This document shows, piece by piece, positions 1 through 9,609 of a DNA stretch of 64,000 nucleotides (within the stretch, counting starts at the first letter, position 1; each line of letters starts with the position of its first letter). The DNA comes from Denitromonas iodatirespirans (GTDB taxonomy: Bacteria > Pseudomonadota > Gammaproteobacteria > Burkholderiales > Rhodocyclaceae): NCBI RefSeq assembly GCF_018524365.1, contig NZ_JAEKFT010000020.1, positions 32,030 to 96,029 on the forward strand. The letters run 5' to 3'. Under the pieces are notes generated by a model. The model worked only from the letters and a program-made list of their open reading frames with translations. It was not told the DNA's origin and searched no databases. A program made the translations under genes and the position numbers.

Positions 1-790
1 ACAATGGAACGCGGTATTTCCGTGAAAAAAGACGGAGACTCTTTAGATGCATGCGTCCCGCCCAGCTAAACGGGCCTGCGGCACTTGAGCGCTGATGGTC
101 GTGAACCAGTCGGGCATTAGGTACACAAACGACTCGCGACCCAGCACCCCACATACGGGCACAAAGCTCCACGTCCTCCATGTATAAAAAGTAGCCTTCG
201 TCCATACGCCCGACACGCTCAAACAAATCCCGACGGACGACGAAACCAGTCCCCATGACCCAATCGGCGTCAAATGGGGTTTCGCTGTCCCAAGCAGTGA
301 GCATCATATGATCTTCAATTCGGCGCTTCAAAGGCCAGTAACGGCCAATAGGCAAACGACGCCCAAGGATATCCAGAATGCTGTAAAAACGCCGCGCAGA
401 AAACTGCCGCTTTCCGTCTGGATACACGAGATCTAGCCCCACCAGCCCAACATCCGAGCATTGGTCGAGTATCTCCAGGGCTAGACATATACTCTGATCG
501 ACAAAGTACGTATCCGGATTCAAGACCAGCAGGTACTCGCATCGCGCGGCTGCTGCACCGATGTTTACCCCCGCTGAAAAACCAGCGTTGCGGTTGGAGC
601 AGATCACCTTCACACCTTCAAGCTCTCGACTCAATCGAGCACCCGAACCATCTGGCGATGCGTTGTCCACCACAATAATATCGGCCCTATTCGCCACGCC
701 AAACCGAGCAATTGACTCCACACACTTGTGCGTCAGCTCTGGAGTGTTGTAATTGACGATGACGGCGCTAACTCTTCCCGTGCTACTCAT
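1..790 (-). CDS. Glycosyltransferase family 2, C-terminus cut by the window edge
   Basis: The reading frame opens at ATG 790 and runs off the left edge, so about 263 residues are visible. The N-terminus (SAVIVNYNTPELTHKCVESI) and IIVVDNASPDGSG are the GT-A nucleotide-sugar binding start, LVLNPDTYF holds the DxD-like metal site, and a later MDEGYFLYMEDVELCARMW block is typical of rhamnosyltransferase-like GT2 enzymes. It probably adds a sugar to the lipid-linked exopolysaccharide repeat unit at the inner membrane. Its start overlaps the stop of the upstream GT4 gene in an ATGA, so the two are translationally coupled. Donor and acceptor cannot be told from sequence. Confidence 0.88.
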   Translation of the reverse strand, partial: MSSTGRVSAVIVNYNTPELTHKCVESIARFGVANRADIIVVDNASPDGSGARLSRELEGVKVICSNRNAGFSAGVNIGAAAARCEYLLVLNPDTYFVDQSICLALEILDQCSDVGLVGLDLVYPDGKRQFSARRFYSILDILGRRLPIGRYWPLKRRIEDHMMLTAWDSETPFDADWVMGTGFVVRRDLFERVGRMDEGYFLYMEDVELCARMWGAGSRVVCVPNARLVHDHQRSSAAGPFSWAGRMHLKSLRLFSRKYRVPL

Positions 791-1902
791 TCAGCTTGCA
801 CTCCAGCCCCAAATGGGGCGCCTCCAATCAATCGACATGCCTCAAGAGCGGGTTCAACCGCCAACAAACCCTGCTCAAGCGCATTTACTGCCTGCCCCCA
901 GGTAAAGCGCCGCAAACGATCACCTGCTACAGCCATGCGCCCAGCCACCTCCGAATCGGTCTGTATGGCCTCTAATGCCTCCGCCCAACTTGACGGGTCG
1001 CCAAGCCGCACGAAAAAAGCAGCGTCACCCAACACCTCTCGATGCACCGGTATGTCCGACGCGATCACGGGGCTCCCGCAGGCCAGGGCCTCAAGCGGTG
1101 GAATTCCGAATCCTTCCCACTTCGATGGGTAAACCAAAGCACTGCAGCCTTGATACAACCGAATCAAATCCGCTCGCGAAAGGTAGTCCGTGAACTCCAC
1201 GCGACCACGGAGACCCAGCGCTGCTACCTTTTTCTCAAGGGCGGCCCTGTACTCACCACCGCAAGATGTCACCACCAAGCGGAAGCGTTTAGACCAATGG
1301 TTGGCCACGTCGAGCACCTCATCGACGTTCTTGTGTGAATATCGAGCGCCAACCATCAACAAGTACGGCTCGACCGCTCTCGCCTCTGGATCTGGAGAAA
1401 ATGCGCTCGCATCCACGCCATTTGGGACCACATAAATGTTCTCTAACGGAAAACCATAAGTTGAGGCAACATCCTGTCGCGTGGTCTCCGAAACGGTAAA
1501 TACGGCTCGGCATTTTTTGAGTAACCGAGGGAGACCGAAGCGGAAGAAAAGATACTGCGGCCGGTGCTGAGACGGGAAGCGAAGGCAAATCAGATCATGA
1601 ATCGTAATAATCTGATCGCCCTGGGCCGGCAGGCCATGATGCGTTGGTGAATACACTAGGCGATTATCGCCAAAGTCTATTGATCGCATCCACAGTTGCC
1701 GACGTATTGCTGCGAGCTTTCCGCCACCGATCGCGACAGATGCCGGCGCTTTGAGCAACACGTCCCCTGGCGGCATGGCGCCGCCGCCAGCTATCAGACA
1801 AGTCCGGAAGCGCCTCGCGATACCGTTGGTGCAGTTCTCCGAATAGACCCCCAGCCCCGTAGGCTGCGGGCCGAGCATTGACAGGTTGAGCACCAGTTCC
1901 AC
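787..1902 (-). CDS. Glycosyltransferase family 4 (group 1)
   Basis: GT-B glycosyltransferase of about 370 residues. The N-terminal LNLSMLGPQPTGLGVY is the usual acceptor-side start. The C-terminal half has YVVPNGVDASAF, LLMVGARYSHKN and the nucleotide-sugar site LVYPSKWEGFGIPPLEAL followed by GSPVIASD. I prefer GTG 1902 as start because a GGAG lies eight bases before it and it puts the conserved start at residue 1; the frame also allows TTG at 1932. It lies between the glycosidase gene (stop 1936) and the GT2 gene that overlaps its stop, so it belongs to the exopolysaccharide operon and likely builds the repeat unit on the cytoplasmic face of the membrane. Confidence 0.88.
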   Translation of the reverse strand: MELVLNLSMLGPQPTGLGVYSENCTNGIARRFRTCLIAGGGAMPPGDVLLKAPASVAIGGGKLAAIRRQLWMRSIDFGDNRLVYSPTHHGLPAQGDQIITIHDLICLRFPSQHRPQYLFFRFGLPRLLKKCRAVFTVSETTRQDVASTYGFPLENIYVVPNGVDASAFSPDPEARAVEPYLLMVGARYSHKNVDEVLDVANHWSKRFRLVVTSCGGEYRAALEKKVAALGLRGRVEFTDYLSRADLIRLYQGCSALVYPSKWEGFGIPPLEALACGSPVIASDIPVHREVLGDAAFFVRLGDPSSWAEALEAIQTDSEVAGRMAVAGDRLRRFTWGQAVNALEQGLLAVEPALEACRLIGGAPFGAGVQAE

Positions 1903-1935
1903 TAATCGCACTCCGAAAATCTTGCTGCACAAACA

Positions 1936-4710
1936 CTAGTCATTGGCGAGAAACTCAATCGACTCAACTGAAAAGGCATGGCGCTGCCCTCTTTGGCCGC
2001 CATAGCCCCCCCAACCCAACATCAGTTCCTTCACGTTCTCGAGATCAAGCTGGCCGTTGTCATCTCGGGCCCAAGGAGCCGGCCGCGCCAGATTAAAAAG
2101 GCCGGTCAGGGTATCCCCATTGCCGCGGCCCTTCGTTAGATCGACCAGCCATATTCCGCCACTGCGCTCGACAAGCTGCAAAAGCAGCGGCGTCGGAGGC
2201 GGGCTCATGCCGGTAACATGACTGACCGTAGTTCGCAACCCTCTCGCCGAACTCAGACGCTCGCCACGCACAGCAGTGGCCGGGAACACCCAAGTTTCAC
2301 CGCTTTTACGCACACGGCTAACGATCTTCACAGGCGGGCAATCGTGCCCGCCAGAAGGCAGTCCATCGACCGCCAGATCGACATTCCGGGAGGCTCGCCC
2401 TACCCACACGGGACACTCGCCGACAGGAGAAACAGACAGATACGGCGCGCGTACCGCAGCGGCGTCAGGAATGAGCGCCACGCGGACCACATCGGACCAA
2501 GACCCCCGCACAGCCGTGGCCGAAATATAGCTTTCACCGACCTTTGAAAGCGCACTCCTGAAACGGCAGTTAAACTCCGCGCCCCCTTCTGAAATCCGAT
2601 CCACCGAGATTTCAGAACGAGAATCAAGGGTCAAACCTGGGCCACTAGAACAGAGCACCTTTGCGGAATTTGTACCACCTCCGTTGTCGGAAAAAAGCCG
2701 TCCCGTAATCTCAACCACATCGCCATCCCCGACCTCCACCGCAATCCGGTTCTTCTGGCCAGGATCGGGGGCCACGCCGGCCACCAAAACCTTTGCGCTG
2801 ATCCTCAACTGCGGCAGGGCTTGCCGACGCGTCATTGGCAAGGCAACAGTGCTTGCCGCGGGAGGGAGTGCAGATATCCCAGTCATGAGGATGGGCGAAT
2901 CCGGATGCCGTCGCGACCACTCACCGTCAACTGGCCTTCCGAAAACATCGGTCGCCGCAATTGAACTGCCGAATCGCGCAGGGTCATCTCCACCCCACAT
3001 CACCGCAACATAGTCACCAGCACCCCGTCGAAAGTAGACGATCCGACCCTTGCCCCGCGCCTCGACGCCCGCTAGCACTGCGCCGGCGAGATGCCTGCTC
3101 AGCAAACCAAGGGCGAAATAGGCCGGACGTGGAGAGAAGTCCTCACGGATCACCCCCCATGTATGCAGTTCCGCCTCTACAAGCTCGCGCCAGAAAAAAA
3201 AGAAGACCCGCTCATAACCCGCGGCGACCCCCCTGACATAGGTCTTGGCGAGGTAGTCGGCCTGCGCCAACTCCGCTGCACGCCAGCCACCCCCACCATC
3301 TCGCCGCAAGGAATAGCCAATTTCAGTCAACCACCCAGGGCGCTCCGCCACGCCACCGCCCACTTCGATCCCGCGGACATGATCAGCATAAAACCGACCG
3401 AACTCTCCCGCGTCTCCATAGAAATGCTGATTGCGCACATCGAAAAACGGGCCCACGCCGTTGCGGTATGTTTCCTCGAAGAACCGCCCCGGCTTACCCG
3501 CTGCCGCGCCGATCAGAACGCGAATTGCCGGATCCACCGACCTCACTCCGGCACTGAAAGCCTTGAGCCCGCTCGCGTACTGAAACGGATAGCCGGCAAA
3601 GAAATTGCTGTTCTGCTCGTTCCAGTACTCCACGCTCCGCGCCAACCGCCCCAAGCCGGCCGCGTAAGCACGCCCAAACTCAAAAGCAGCCGCATCATCC
3701 CGCGGAGGCAGACGATCCGCCGGGCCCGACGCCTTACCCCGAGCCCACGGCGGTGAGTCGTGAAACACCTGTACAACATCCAGCCCTGCCCCTGTTGCAA
3801 CCGATGCCACCTCCGCATGAACACCCCAATCCGTCTTCCCCCGAGCCGGTTGCGTTCGGGTCCAGCTCAAACGGTCGCGCAATGAACCCACGCCAGCGAG
3901 CCGCATCATCGCCACTGATCGTTCGACCATCGCGGGGGGCCCGCCGTACCAGCTCAACGCCGCATCCATGCCAAAGCGAGGCTCGTTCGGCACATCGCCC
4001 GGCGGTAACACCGCCACGGCGCCGGAAACCGCAGCGGCCCGGCCTCCGGCAGAATCGACGTGGAGACGGGCATCGTAGTAACCCGGCGGGAGCACCCCAA
4101 AATCCAGCACCAGCGGCGACTCTGGGCGATAAGAGCCGGTCTGGACATCCACCGTCTCACCATCCACATCGAACAACTCCAACCGCACACGCCCTTCAAC
4201 AGACGACGGAACAAGTTTGACCGACCACTTGGCCGAGCGCCCGTCGGTAATGACGCCATTCCCGGCCGCGCTCAGCGTCGCCACAACCCCACGCACCACC
4301 TGCAGGCCGCCAATCTCCCACCGGCCGTCAGCCTCCAACATCGTGCTTTCAGTCGCCGCCGCAACCCTTACCTGTGTCGCCCCCGCGGGAACGGGTATGG
4401 ACACATCGAGCACCGCCCCAGAAAAGATCCCCAGCCACGGCCCCTGACGCGCTCGCCAAAGCCGGCGCCCACGTTGATCGTAGAACACTGCATCTACATA
4501 CCCACGGGCGCGCACCAAGGAGGACGCGAGCACGCCCGACAAATGGAGCGCGCGCTCATCCTCAATGGCGCACACCTGCCAACGAGATTCCGACACGCCC
4601 TTCGGCCTGGCCTCTGTGAACAGCGCCTCAGGCGTCGCGCAGCGCAGTGCCACCACCGGCCCCGCCATCAGCAACGCACAAAAGAGAAACAGCACGCGAA
4701 CAAAACTCAT
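1936..4710 (-). CDS. Secreted clan GH-A glycoside hydrolase (GH39/PslG-like) of the exopolysaccharide locus
   Basis: 924 residues. The start is ATG 4710, whose A is the last base of the preceding gene's TGA, so translation is coupled; it is followed by a signal peptide (VRVLFLFCALLMAGPVVA). Two beta-rich segments come first (about residues 24-235), then a TIM-barrel glycosidase at about 245-580. VEYWNEQNSNF supplies the acid/base Glu365 in the clan GH-A pattern W-N-E, and PGWLTEIGYS offers the nucleophile Glu463. The C-terminal 300 residues look like further beta domains with several Cys. Family knowledge: periplasmic GH-A hydrolases such as PslG occur in exopolysaccharide operons and trim or release polymer. 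The substrate is unknown. Confidence 0.75.
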   Translation of the reverse strand: MSFVRVLFLFCALLMAGPVVALRCATPEALFTEARPKGVSESRWQVCAIEDERALHLSGVLASSLVRARGYVDAVFYDQRGRRLWRARQGPWLGIFSGAVLDVSIPVPAGATQVRVAAATESTMLEADGRWEIGGLQVVRGVVATLSAAGNGVITDGRSAKWSVKLVPSSVEGRVRLELFDVDGETVDVQTGSYRPESPLVLDFGVLPPGYYDARLHVDSAGGRAAAVSGAVAVLPPGDVPNEPRFGMDAALSWYGGPPAMVERSVAMMRLAGVGSLRDRLSWTRTQPARGKTDWGVHAEVASVATGAGLDVVQVFHDSPPWARGKASGPADRLPPRDDAAAFEFGRAYAAGLGRLARSVEYWNEQNSNFFAGYPFQYASGLKAFSAGVRSVDPAIRVLIGAAAGKPGRFFEETYRNGVGPFFDVRNQHFYGDAGEFGRFYADHVRGIEVGGGVAERPGWLTEIGYSLRRDGGGGWRAAELAQADYLAKTYVRGVAAGYERVFFFFWRELVEAELHTWGVIREDFSPRPAYFALGLLSRHLAGAVLAGVEARGKGRIVYFRRGAGDYVAVMWGGDDPARFGSSIAATDVFGRPVDGEWSRRHPDSPILMTGISALPPAASTVALPMTRRQALPQLRISAKVLVAGVAPDPGQKNRIAVEVGDGDVVEITGRLFSDNGGGTNSAKVLCSSGPGLTLDSRSEISVDRISEGGAEFNCRFRSALSKVGESYISATAVRGSWSDVVRVALIPDAAAVRAPYLSVSPVGECPVWVGRASRNVDLAVDGLPSGGHDCPPVKIVSRVRKSGETWVFPATAVRGERLSSARGLRTTVSHVTGMSPPPTPLLLQLVERSGGIWLVDLTKGRGNGDTLTGLFNLARPAPWARDDNGQLDLENVKELMLGWGGYGGQRGQRHAFSVESIEFLAND

Positions 4711-5702
4711 CAGCCCGGCGCCGACCGACGCAGTCCAATAAGAACAGAAAGCATCATCCAGGCGCGCGACCACTGCCCCTGAGCCACCCGGCGCACCACC
4801 TGCAGCAACGAAAAAAGATAGACCGTCGGCAACGCCCACCGGAAGAACTTGCGGGTGACCACCAACCTGTTTCGGAGCGCGTAATACTCGGCCAGCGCGC
4901 TACGCCTTGCGCTAGTGCCTGAACCCAGCACCGCCCCTTCCTTGTGATAGACGACGGACTCGGGTGCATACCCAAGACGAAAACCACAGCGTCGACCGCG
5001 CTCCGCCCAATCGATTTCCTCATAGTAGAGAAAATAGTCTTCACTCATCAGTCCAACACGGTCCAGAAACGAGCGCGTCACCAGCATTGACGCGCCGGAC
5101 ACGTACCGCATCTCCCGCTCAACCGACTCCCTATCAACCACGCGAGGCCACAGCGTCCCATTACCAATTTCGCGCACCGCCCCGGTCATCGGAACGTACA
5201 CCGCGCCGCCCTGCGCCTGAACCGTTCTCCTGTCATGCGCGTAGACCAGCGTACTCCCACAAATTCCGACCATTGGATCTTGAGTCACTCGTTCAACCAA
5301 GCGAAGCAAGCTATCGGGCGCCACCTCGGTGTCGTTATTCAGAAACCAGACAAAATCGGTGTCAACATCGCTGCGGGCATGCCGATACGCAAGGTTGTTA
5401 CCACCAGCAAAACCCAAGTTAGCGACAGCAGCCACAAAAGTGACTCGAATCGCTGACAATTCGCCGCGACAAACTGAATAATAATCAAAAATTCGACTTC
5501 CATCTGTCGCTGCTACACTCCTAACTCGTTCCGAGTACCTCTCTGAAAGAAAGGCTCGAAGTCTGTCGACGGAATCGTCTGGAGAGCCGTTATCACAAAC
5601 AACGGCATACCAATCCTCATTAGCAAGACGTTCCAAACTTGCAAGACAAGCGCACGTATCGGCTGCCCTTTTCCAGTTCACTAGAATTATCTTGCAAACC
5701 AT
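4710..5702 (-). CDS. Glycosyltransferase family 2, rhamnosyltransferase-like
   Basis: About 330 residues. The chosen start ATG 5702 (MVCKIILVNWKRAAD) has a GAG six bases upstream; an in-frame ATG at 5720 has no proper spacing. AVVCDNGSPDDSVDRL, FAGGNNLAYRHA and FVWFLNNDTEVAPDSLL form the GT-A fold with the metal-binding NDT/DxD-like site. YVSGASMLVTRSFLDRVGLM with DYFLYYEEIDWAERGRR is the acceptor-side signature of rhamnosyltransferase-type GT2 proteins. The C-terminus is hydrophobic (YLFSLLQVV, MLSVLIGL) and may contact the membrane. The stop overlaps the glycosidase start by one base. Confidence 0.88.
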   Translation of the reverse strand: MVCKIILVNWKRAADTCACLASLERLANEDWYAVVCDNGSPDDSVDRLRAFLSERYSERVRSVAATDGSRIFDYYSVCRGELSAIRVTFVAAVANLGFAGGNNLAYRHARSDVDTDFVWFLNNDTEVAPDSLLRLVERVTQDPMVGICGSTLVYAHDRRTVQAQGGAVYVPMTGAVREIGNGTLWPRVVDRESVEREMRYVSGASMLVTRSFLDRVGLMSEDYFLYYEEIDWAERGRRCGFRLGYAPESVVYHKEGAVLGSGTSARRSALAEYYALRNRLVVTRKFFRWALPTVYLFSLLQVVRRVAQGQWSRAWMMLSVLIGLRRSAPG

Positions 5703-5762
5703 CCCAGTCTCACATTCCATTGCTCAAGCACAAATAGCGCTCTCATTCTTAAAATCTTAAGT

Positions 5763-7340
5763 TTAGGCCATCAGAGCGGGCTTGGATGTTGCCGGCGGCC
5801 GGTTAAACTCATCTCGACTGCCAGATATTCGCGCCACAGTCAAACCCATCAAAGAAAACAAAATATAGTTATTGTCATGGAGCGACAAAACCAACTTGAA
5901 AATCAGCATCGAAAGAACGGCAGCACCTACAACAAACCAGAACAGCCAATAATCAGAGCCGCCTACAAATGCCAATCGAAACGCCCCAAAAACAATCGAC
6001 ACGGACATGGCAAAGAAAAGCATGACTGCAAAAAATCCAGAGTCAACCATGTATGAAATATAAAGACTGTCGACTGTATAGTTCGATACTCCTGTGCCGG
6101 ATGGAGTCCCCACCAGATCGGCAGCCATACCTACGCCATAGCCGAGAATGGGGGAATCCATAGTTTTCGCCACCCCCCTCTCAAGCATGATAGCTCTAGC
6201 AGAATTACTGGCGGAGTACGCCTTCTCACCGAAGGCATAGTCATACACAAGCATCGCCGTAAAGCTCAGCGCTGTACAAATAGCAATTAGAGCGAAGCAC
6301 CAACCGACGCTGGCAGTTAGCGACAATCGTTTCCGGAAGATCGCGTTTGCGAGTGGCGCGACCACCAACAGCGATGCGACAACAGCGACGGCGCCGTACC
6401 CTGCCCTTGACCCGGCAAAGATCACCATAGCAATACCCATAACCCCAAACACCGCGCCCCCAAACCAACGAAAAAGGCTCTTCTTCCATTGAGAAGCTAT
6501 AAAAATTGACGCTCCCGCACCAACAGAAGCGAATTCAGCAAATGTTAGCGGGTGCCCAAAAGTACTCTGCACTCGATATGACCCGCCTCTCGCCTTTTCG
6601 CTCAGCGCCCATTGAACATATGCGTTGGACGGGTCCACGAACGAAGAAAATACATTTCGCCCAATGTAAAACTCAACAATCGCAACAAAAAAACAAACCA
6701 CAAATCCAACAGAAACAATCTTCATAAATAGCTTTGAGAGGCGCCAATCGCTGCCGAGGATCACCCCCAAAAGAACAGCAATGACGTGAACAACCATTTC
6801 GTTTACCAACTGATAGGCACTTGATGCAACGTTTTCTGAGCCAGCGGCAGACACTGTTCGAAACAATACAAACAGCATAAGAAAGATCCAAAATACACGG
6901 TGCGACCGCATTGACCAACCGACTTCTGCGCGAAACCAGCGCGAGGCTACCGCCCCCCAAAGAACCATGGCAACAAAAAGCACCCCTGCAATCCTTTGCA
7001 CGTTGATTGACGGCAACCCGGGAAGCCAAACAGCGACGTAACGTGGCCAGACGATGCTTGATATGATATAGAGCAGGCAAGAAAGGATGGCTAGCCGTCT
7101 AAATTTCGACTCAGCCTGGTCTCTTCCAATATATGCAGCGAAGAATATGCACGCCACAAATCCGAGAGGAACAATTAGGATTTGAAAAAACCCCATGGAA
7201 ATCAAAACCGCAGACACAACAGCAAGAACGACGAACGATAGGATTACAAAAAAATTCACAACCTTCCCCCCGACAAACGGGCTCCTCACTGCTTCCCAGT
7301 CACCACCGCGAACAGACGGGCGCGACATCATCGACGGCAT
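5763..7340 (-). CDS. O-antigen ligase/Wzy-type polysaccharide polymerase
   Basis: 525-residue polytopic membrane protein with about a dozen hydrophobic helices. It has a long periplasmic loop (roughly residues 320-400) containing ARAIMLERGVAKTMDSPILG and YGVGMAADLVG, the region where Wzy/WaaL proteins carry their conserved Arg-rich loop; GSRAGYGA lies just before it. In Wzx/Wzy systems such a protein joins flipped repeat units at the periplasmic side. It lies downstream of the flippase and fusion genes on the same strand. The lower GC content and A/T-rich third positions here compared with the flanks suggest the sugar-specific part of the locus was exchanged horizontally. ATG 7331 is an alternative start. 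Confidence 0.8.
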   Translation of the reverse strand: MPSMMSRPSVRGGDWEAVRSPFVGGKVVNFFVILSFVVLAVVSAVLISMGFFQILIVPLGFVACIFFAAYIGRDQAESKFRRLAILSCLLYIISSIVWPRYVAVWLPGLPSINVQRIAGVLFVAMVLWGAVASRWFRAEVGWSMRSHRVFWIFLMLFVLFRTVSAAGSENVASSAYQLVNEMVVHVIAVLLGVILGSDWRLSKLFMKIVSVGFVVCFFVAIVEFYIGRNVFSSFVDPSNAYVQWALSEKARGGSYRVQSTFGHPLTFAEFASVGAGASIFIASQWKKSLFRWFGGAVFGVMGIAMVIFAGSRAGYGAVAVVASLLVVAPLANAIFRKRLSLTASVGWCFALIAICTALSFTAMLVYDYAFGEKAYSASNSARAIMLERGVAKTMDSPILGYGVGMAADLVGTPSGTGVSNYTVDSLYISYMVDSGFFAVMLFFAMSVSIVFGAFRLAFVGGSDYWLFWFVVGAAVLSMLIFKLVLSLHDNNYILFSLMGLTVARISGSRDEFNRPPATSKPALMA

Positions 7341-7362
7341 TGGCGCTTCGACGCAGCAAGAT

Positions 7363-9603
7363 CTACGCCGAAAACTGAACCATCACCTCTTCAAGCGGCT
7401 TCCTCGTCGACTCTGCAACAGCCAGCTCTTCCGGCAATGCACCAACCGCCAGCAGCATGATGACCGTTTCGCTCTGCGGCATTTTCAGGAAACGCTTGAG
7501 TTCCATATCTCGCCGATACTCCATGCTCCAGTTCAGGCAGCACGATCCCAGCCCGAGGGAGTGCAGCGCGTAGATCAGCGACATGGCAAACAAACCACCG
7601 TCAATCCAGGATTGATATCTCTCACCAGGGGATTGAAAGTTGCATAGATCGGAGGTAACCACGATCACCTTATTGACCTGCTCGGCAAAACCGCGCGCAC
7701 CTTTTTGGATATCGAGAACCCGGGCTATGTCCTCGGAGCCCGAGACAATCCACGCGCGCCCGGATTGCCGGTTGCACACCGCCGGCGTCTTTTGCGCGCG
7801 ACGCACCGCTTCTTCGATCAGAGCCATCGGCACGTCAACCGGTGCGAACTGGCGGATACTGTAGCGTTTCATAAAAAAGTCGGCACCCACGCCGGCCACC
7901 GCCGCCTCGATTTCGTGACGTGGGAGTGCCTTCACGCCACCGCCGGAGGGTAGGGGACCGAGTGCGTTGGTATAAGCCTGCTCAAACGCGGCCACGCGGC
8001 TTTCGAGCGCCGGCTTTTCAACACCCTGCTGACGATTGAAGTCGAGATAGGCGTGCAATGCGTTGAGCGGCACGCTCAGGTGTGCGGCGGGGCCATACTT
8101 GTCGAGGTAGCGCGAGAGATGATCCAGTAGCGTGTCGATGGCGGCGACGCCAAAGCCGGGCCTGGGATTGTGGAGCGACAGGCCTTTTTCGATGCTGTGG
8201 TAGTGAATCGTGATGAGTGCGCGCAGTTTTTCTTCGGAATCACCGCGAAATACTGACGACGAAAACCGCGAGTACCGCCAAAAATCGTATCCGCTATTCA
8301 CCAGCAACAACGCTAGCCGTTTAACGACTTTCGCGGCTTCCGCGACGGGGTGCGGCAGCACAGCCCGCAGCAGGCGCTTGGCGCCGGACTCGTCGGTCAC
8401 GGAGGAAATAGCATGTGCCCCCCCTCGTGCCCCAGGCAGGAGTGTGCTGAGTTGATCCGTGTAAGTTTCGAGTTTGGTGCGAGCTACGCGATTTCCGGCC
8501 TCGACTTCGACAAAAAGGTCGCTGCGACGCTCAAATGCTTCGATAAACATGTTCAGTGCGGCCGGGGTGTCGAGAGCGAGGCAATCAATCACATGACGAT
8601 AGTCGAGCGAATTGAACAAGCCATTGAATTTTCGGCTATAGGCCATTGGCAAGACAGGAACACCGACCGAGAACGCCGCAATACACGCATGCATACGGGC
8701 GCCGGTAAAAAAATCCATGCCGGCAATGAAGCTCTTAGCTTCGCTTGGTGACTGAAAGCGCGGTGCAAGCCGGAGTGCGGGATAGCGCTGAATCAGACCT
8801 TGGCTGGCGCGAAGATCGTCCTCGGTTTCAGAGGCATCGGAAATAACGTGGGGGACAAGGTATACGTCAACACCGGGCTGAGCGAGCAGGTATTCGCAGA
8901 CGCCGTCGATCAAGGCGCGATAGTCGACGGTGAGCTTGAACTCGTTGCTTCCACTATACCCGCCGTTATAGAGCAGACCGGAAACGTTGAGCCCGACGTT
9001 GACGGGCCCACCTTCGGGCCGCACAGGGCGGACGAACGGCAAAGCGAACGCGACATCAATGACTTCAGCAGATTTTCCACGGTAACGGCTATTTTGCAGA
9101 ACGTCCATGGACAGGTGGTCTCGTGCGTAGATACGACTCGCGGCACGCATGGCGACCGAGCCAAGAAACTTCCCGAAAGATGACTTGAATGGACCGATGG
9201 TCTGGGGCGAAAGCACCAGGGGCTTTCGAAACAGTCGAACCAGCAACTTGGCAAACACCTGAATCGCCAGCCGTTTGTTGCCATAGATATCGGAAAAGCT
9301 GTCGCCTTCGCCAATATCAAAAACAATATCGCAGTGACGCAATAGCGAAATTGCCTCGAAATGGCCAGATTTGAACGCTCGCAAGGCAAATTCAGCCGTT
9401 CCGACAACGTCGAAACTCTCGACAGAATATGGCGTACCGCCACGCGTCCCGATCACAACAAAGCGGGTGGAGAGGCCTCGGCGGCGTGCCGCTTCGGAAA
9501 TCACGGCCATCTGCCCCAAGGTTAACGCGCCAACGCCAAGGTTGTCGGACGATATCGAATGCCACAACAATCCAACAGTTAGTGTTTTTACCGGTTCAGT
9601 CAT
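7363..9603 (-). CDS. Polysaccharide pyruvyltransferase fused to an EPS-type nitroreductase
   Basis: A 746-residue two-enzyme chain. Residues about 8-390 are a WcaK/CsaB-like polysaccharide pyruvyltransferase: LLWHSISSDNLGVGALTLG at the start, FDIGEGDSFSDIYG, LSPQTIGPF, YARDHLSMDVL, VNVGLNVSGLLY and FFTGARMHACIAAFSVGVPV. It would transfer pyruvate from PEP to a sugar of the polymer. After a linker, residues about 430-746 match the nitroreductase proteins often found as separate genes in EPS loci: YHSIEKGLSLHNPRPGFG in the N-terminal extension, then the FMN-type fold with KRYSIRQF, PAVCNRQSGRAW and LGLGSCCLNWS. ATG 9603 is preferred over GTG 9606. It starts seven bases after the flippase stop. 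Confidence 0.85.
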   Translation of the reverse strand: MTEPVKTLTVGLLWHSISSDNLGVGALTLGQMAVISEAARRRGLSTRFVVIGTRGGTPYSVESFDVVGTAEFALRAFKSGHFEAISLLRHCDIVFDIGEGDSFSDIYGNKRLAIQVFAKLLVRLFRKPLVLSPQTIGPFKSSFGKFLGSVAMRAASRIYARDHLSMDVLQNSRYRGKSAEVIDVAFALPFVRPVRPEGGPVNVGLNVSGLLYNGGYSGSNEFKLTVDYRALIDGVCEYLLAQPGVDVYLVPHVISDASETEDDLRASQGLIQRYPALRLAPRFQSPSEAKSFIAGMDFFTGARMHACIAAFSVGVPVLPMAYSRKFNGLFNSLDYRHVIDCLALDTPAALNMFIEAFERRSDLFVEVEAGNRVARTKLETYTDQLSTLLPGARGGAHAISSVTDESGAKRLLRAVLPHPVAEAAKVVKRLALLLVNSGYDFWRYSRFSSSVFRGDSEEKLRALITIHYHSIEKGLSLHNPRPGFGVAAIDTLLDHLSRYLDKYGPAAHLSVPLNALHAYLDFNRQQGVEKPALESRVAAFEQAYTNALGPLPSGGGVKALPRHEIEAAVAGVGADFFMKRYSIRQFAPVDVPMALIEEAVRRAQKTPAVCNRQSGRAWIVSGSEDIARVLDIQKGARGFAEQVNKVIVVTSDLCNFQSPGERYQSWIDGGLFAMSLIYALHSLGLGSCCLNWSMEYRRDMELKRFLKMPQSETVIMLLAVGALPEELAVAESTRKPLEEVMVQFSA

Positions 9604-9609
9604 CACAAC

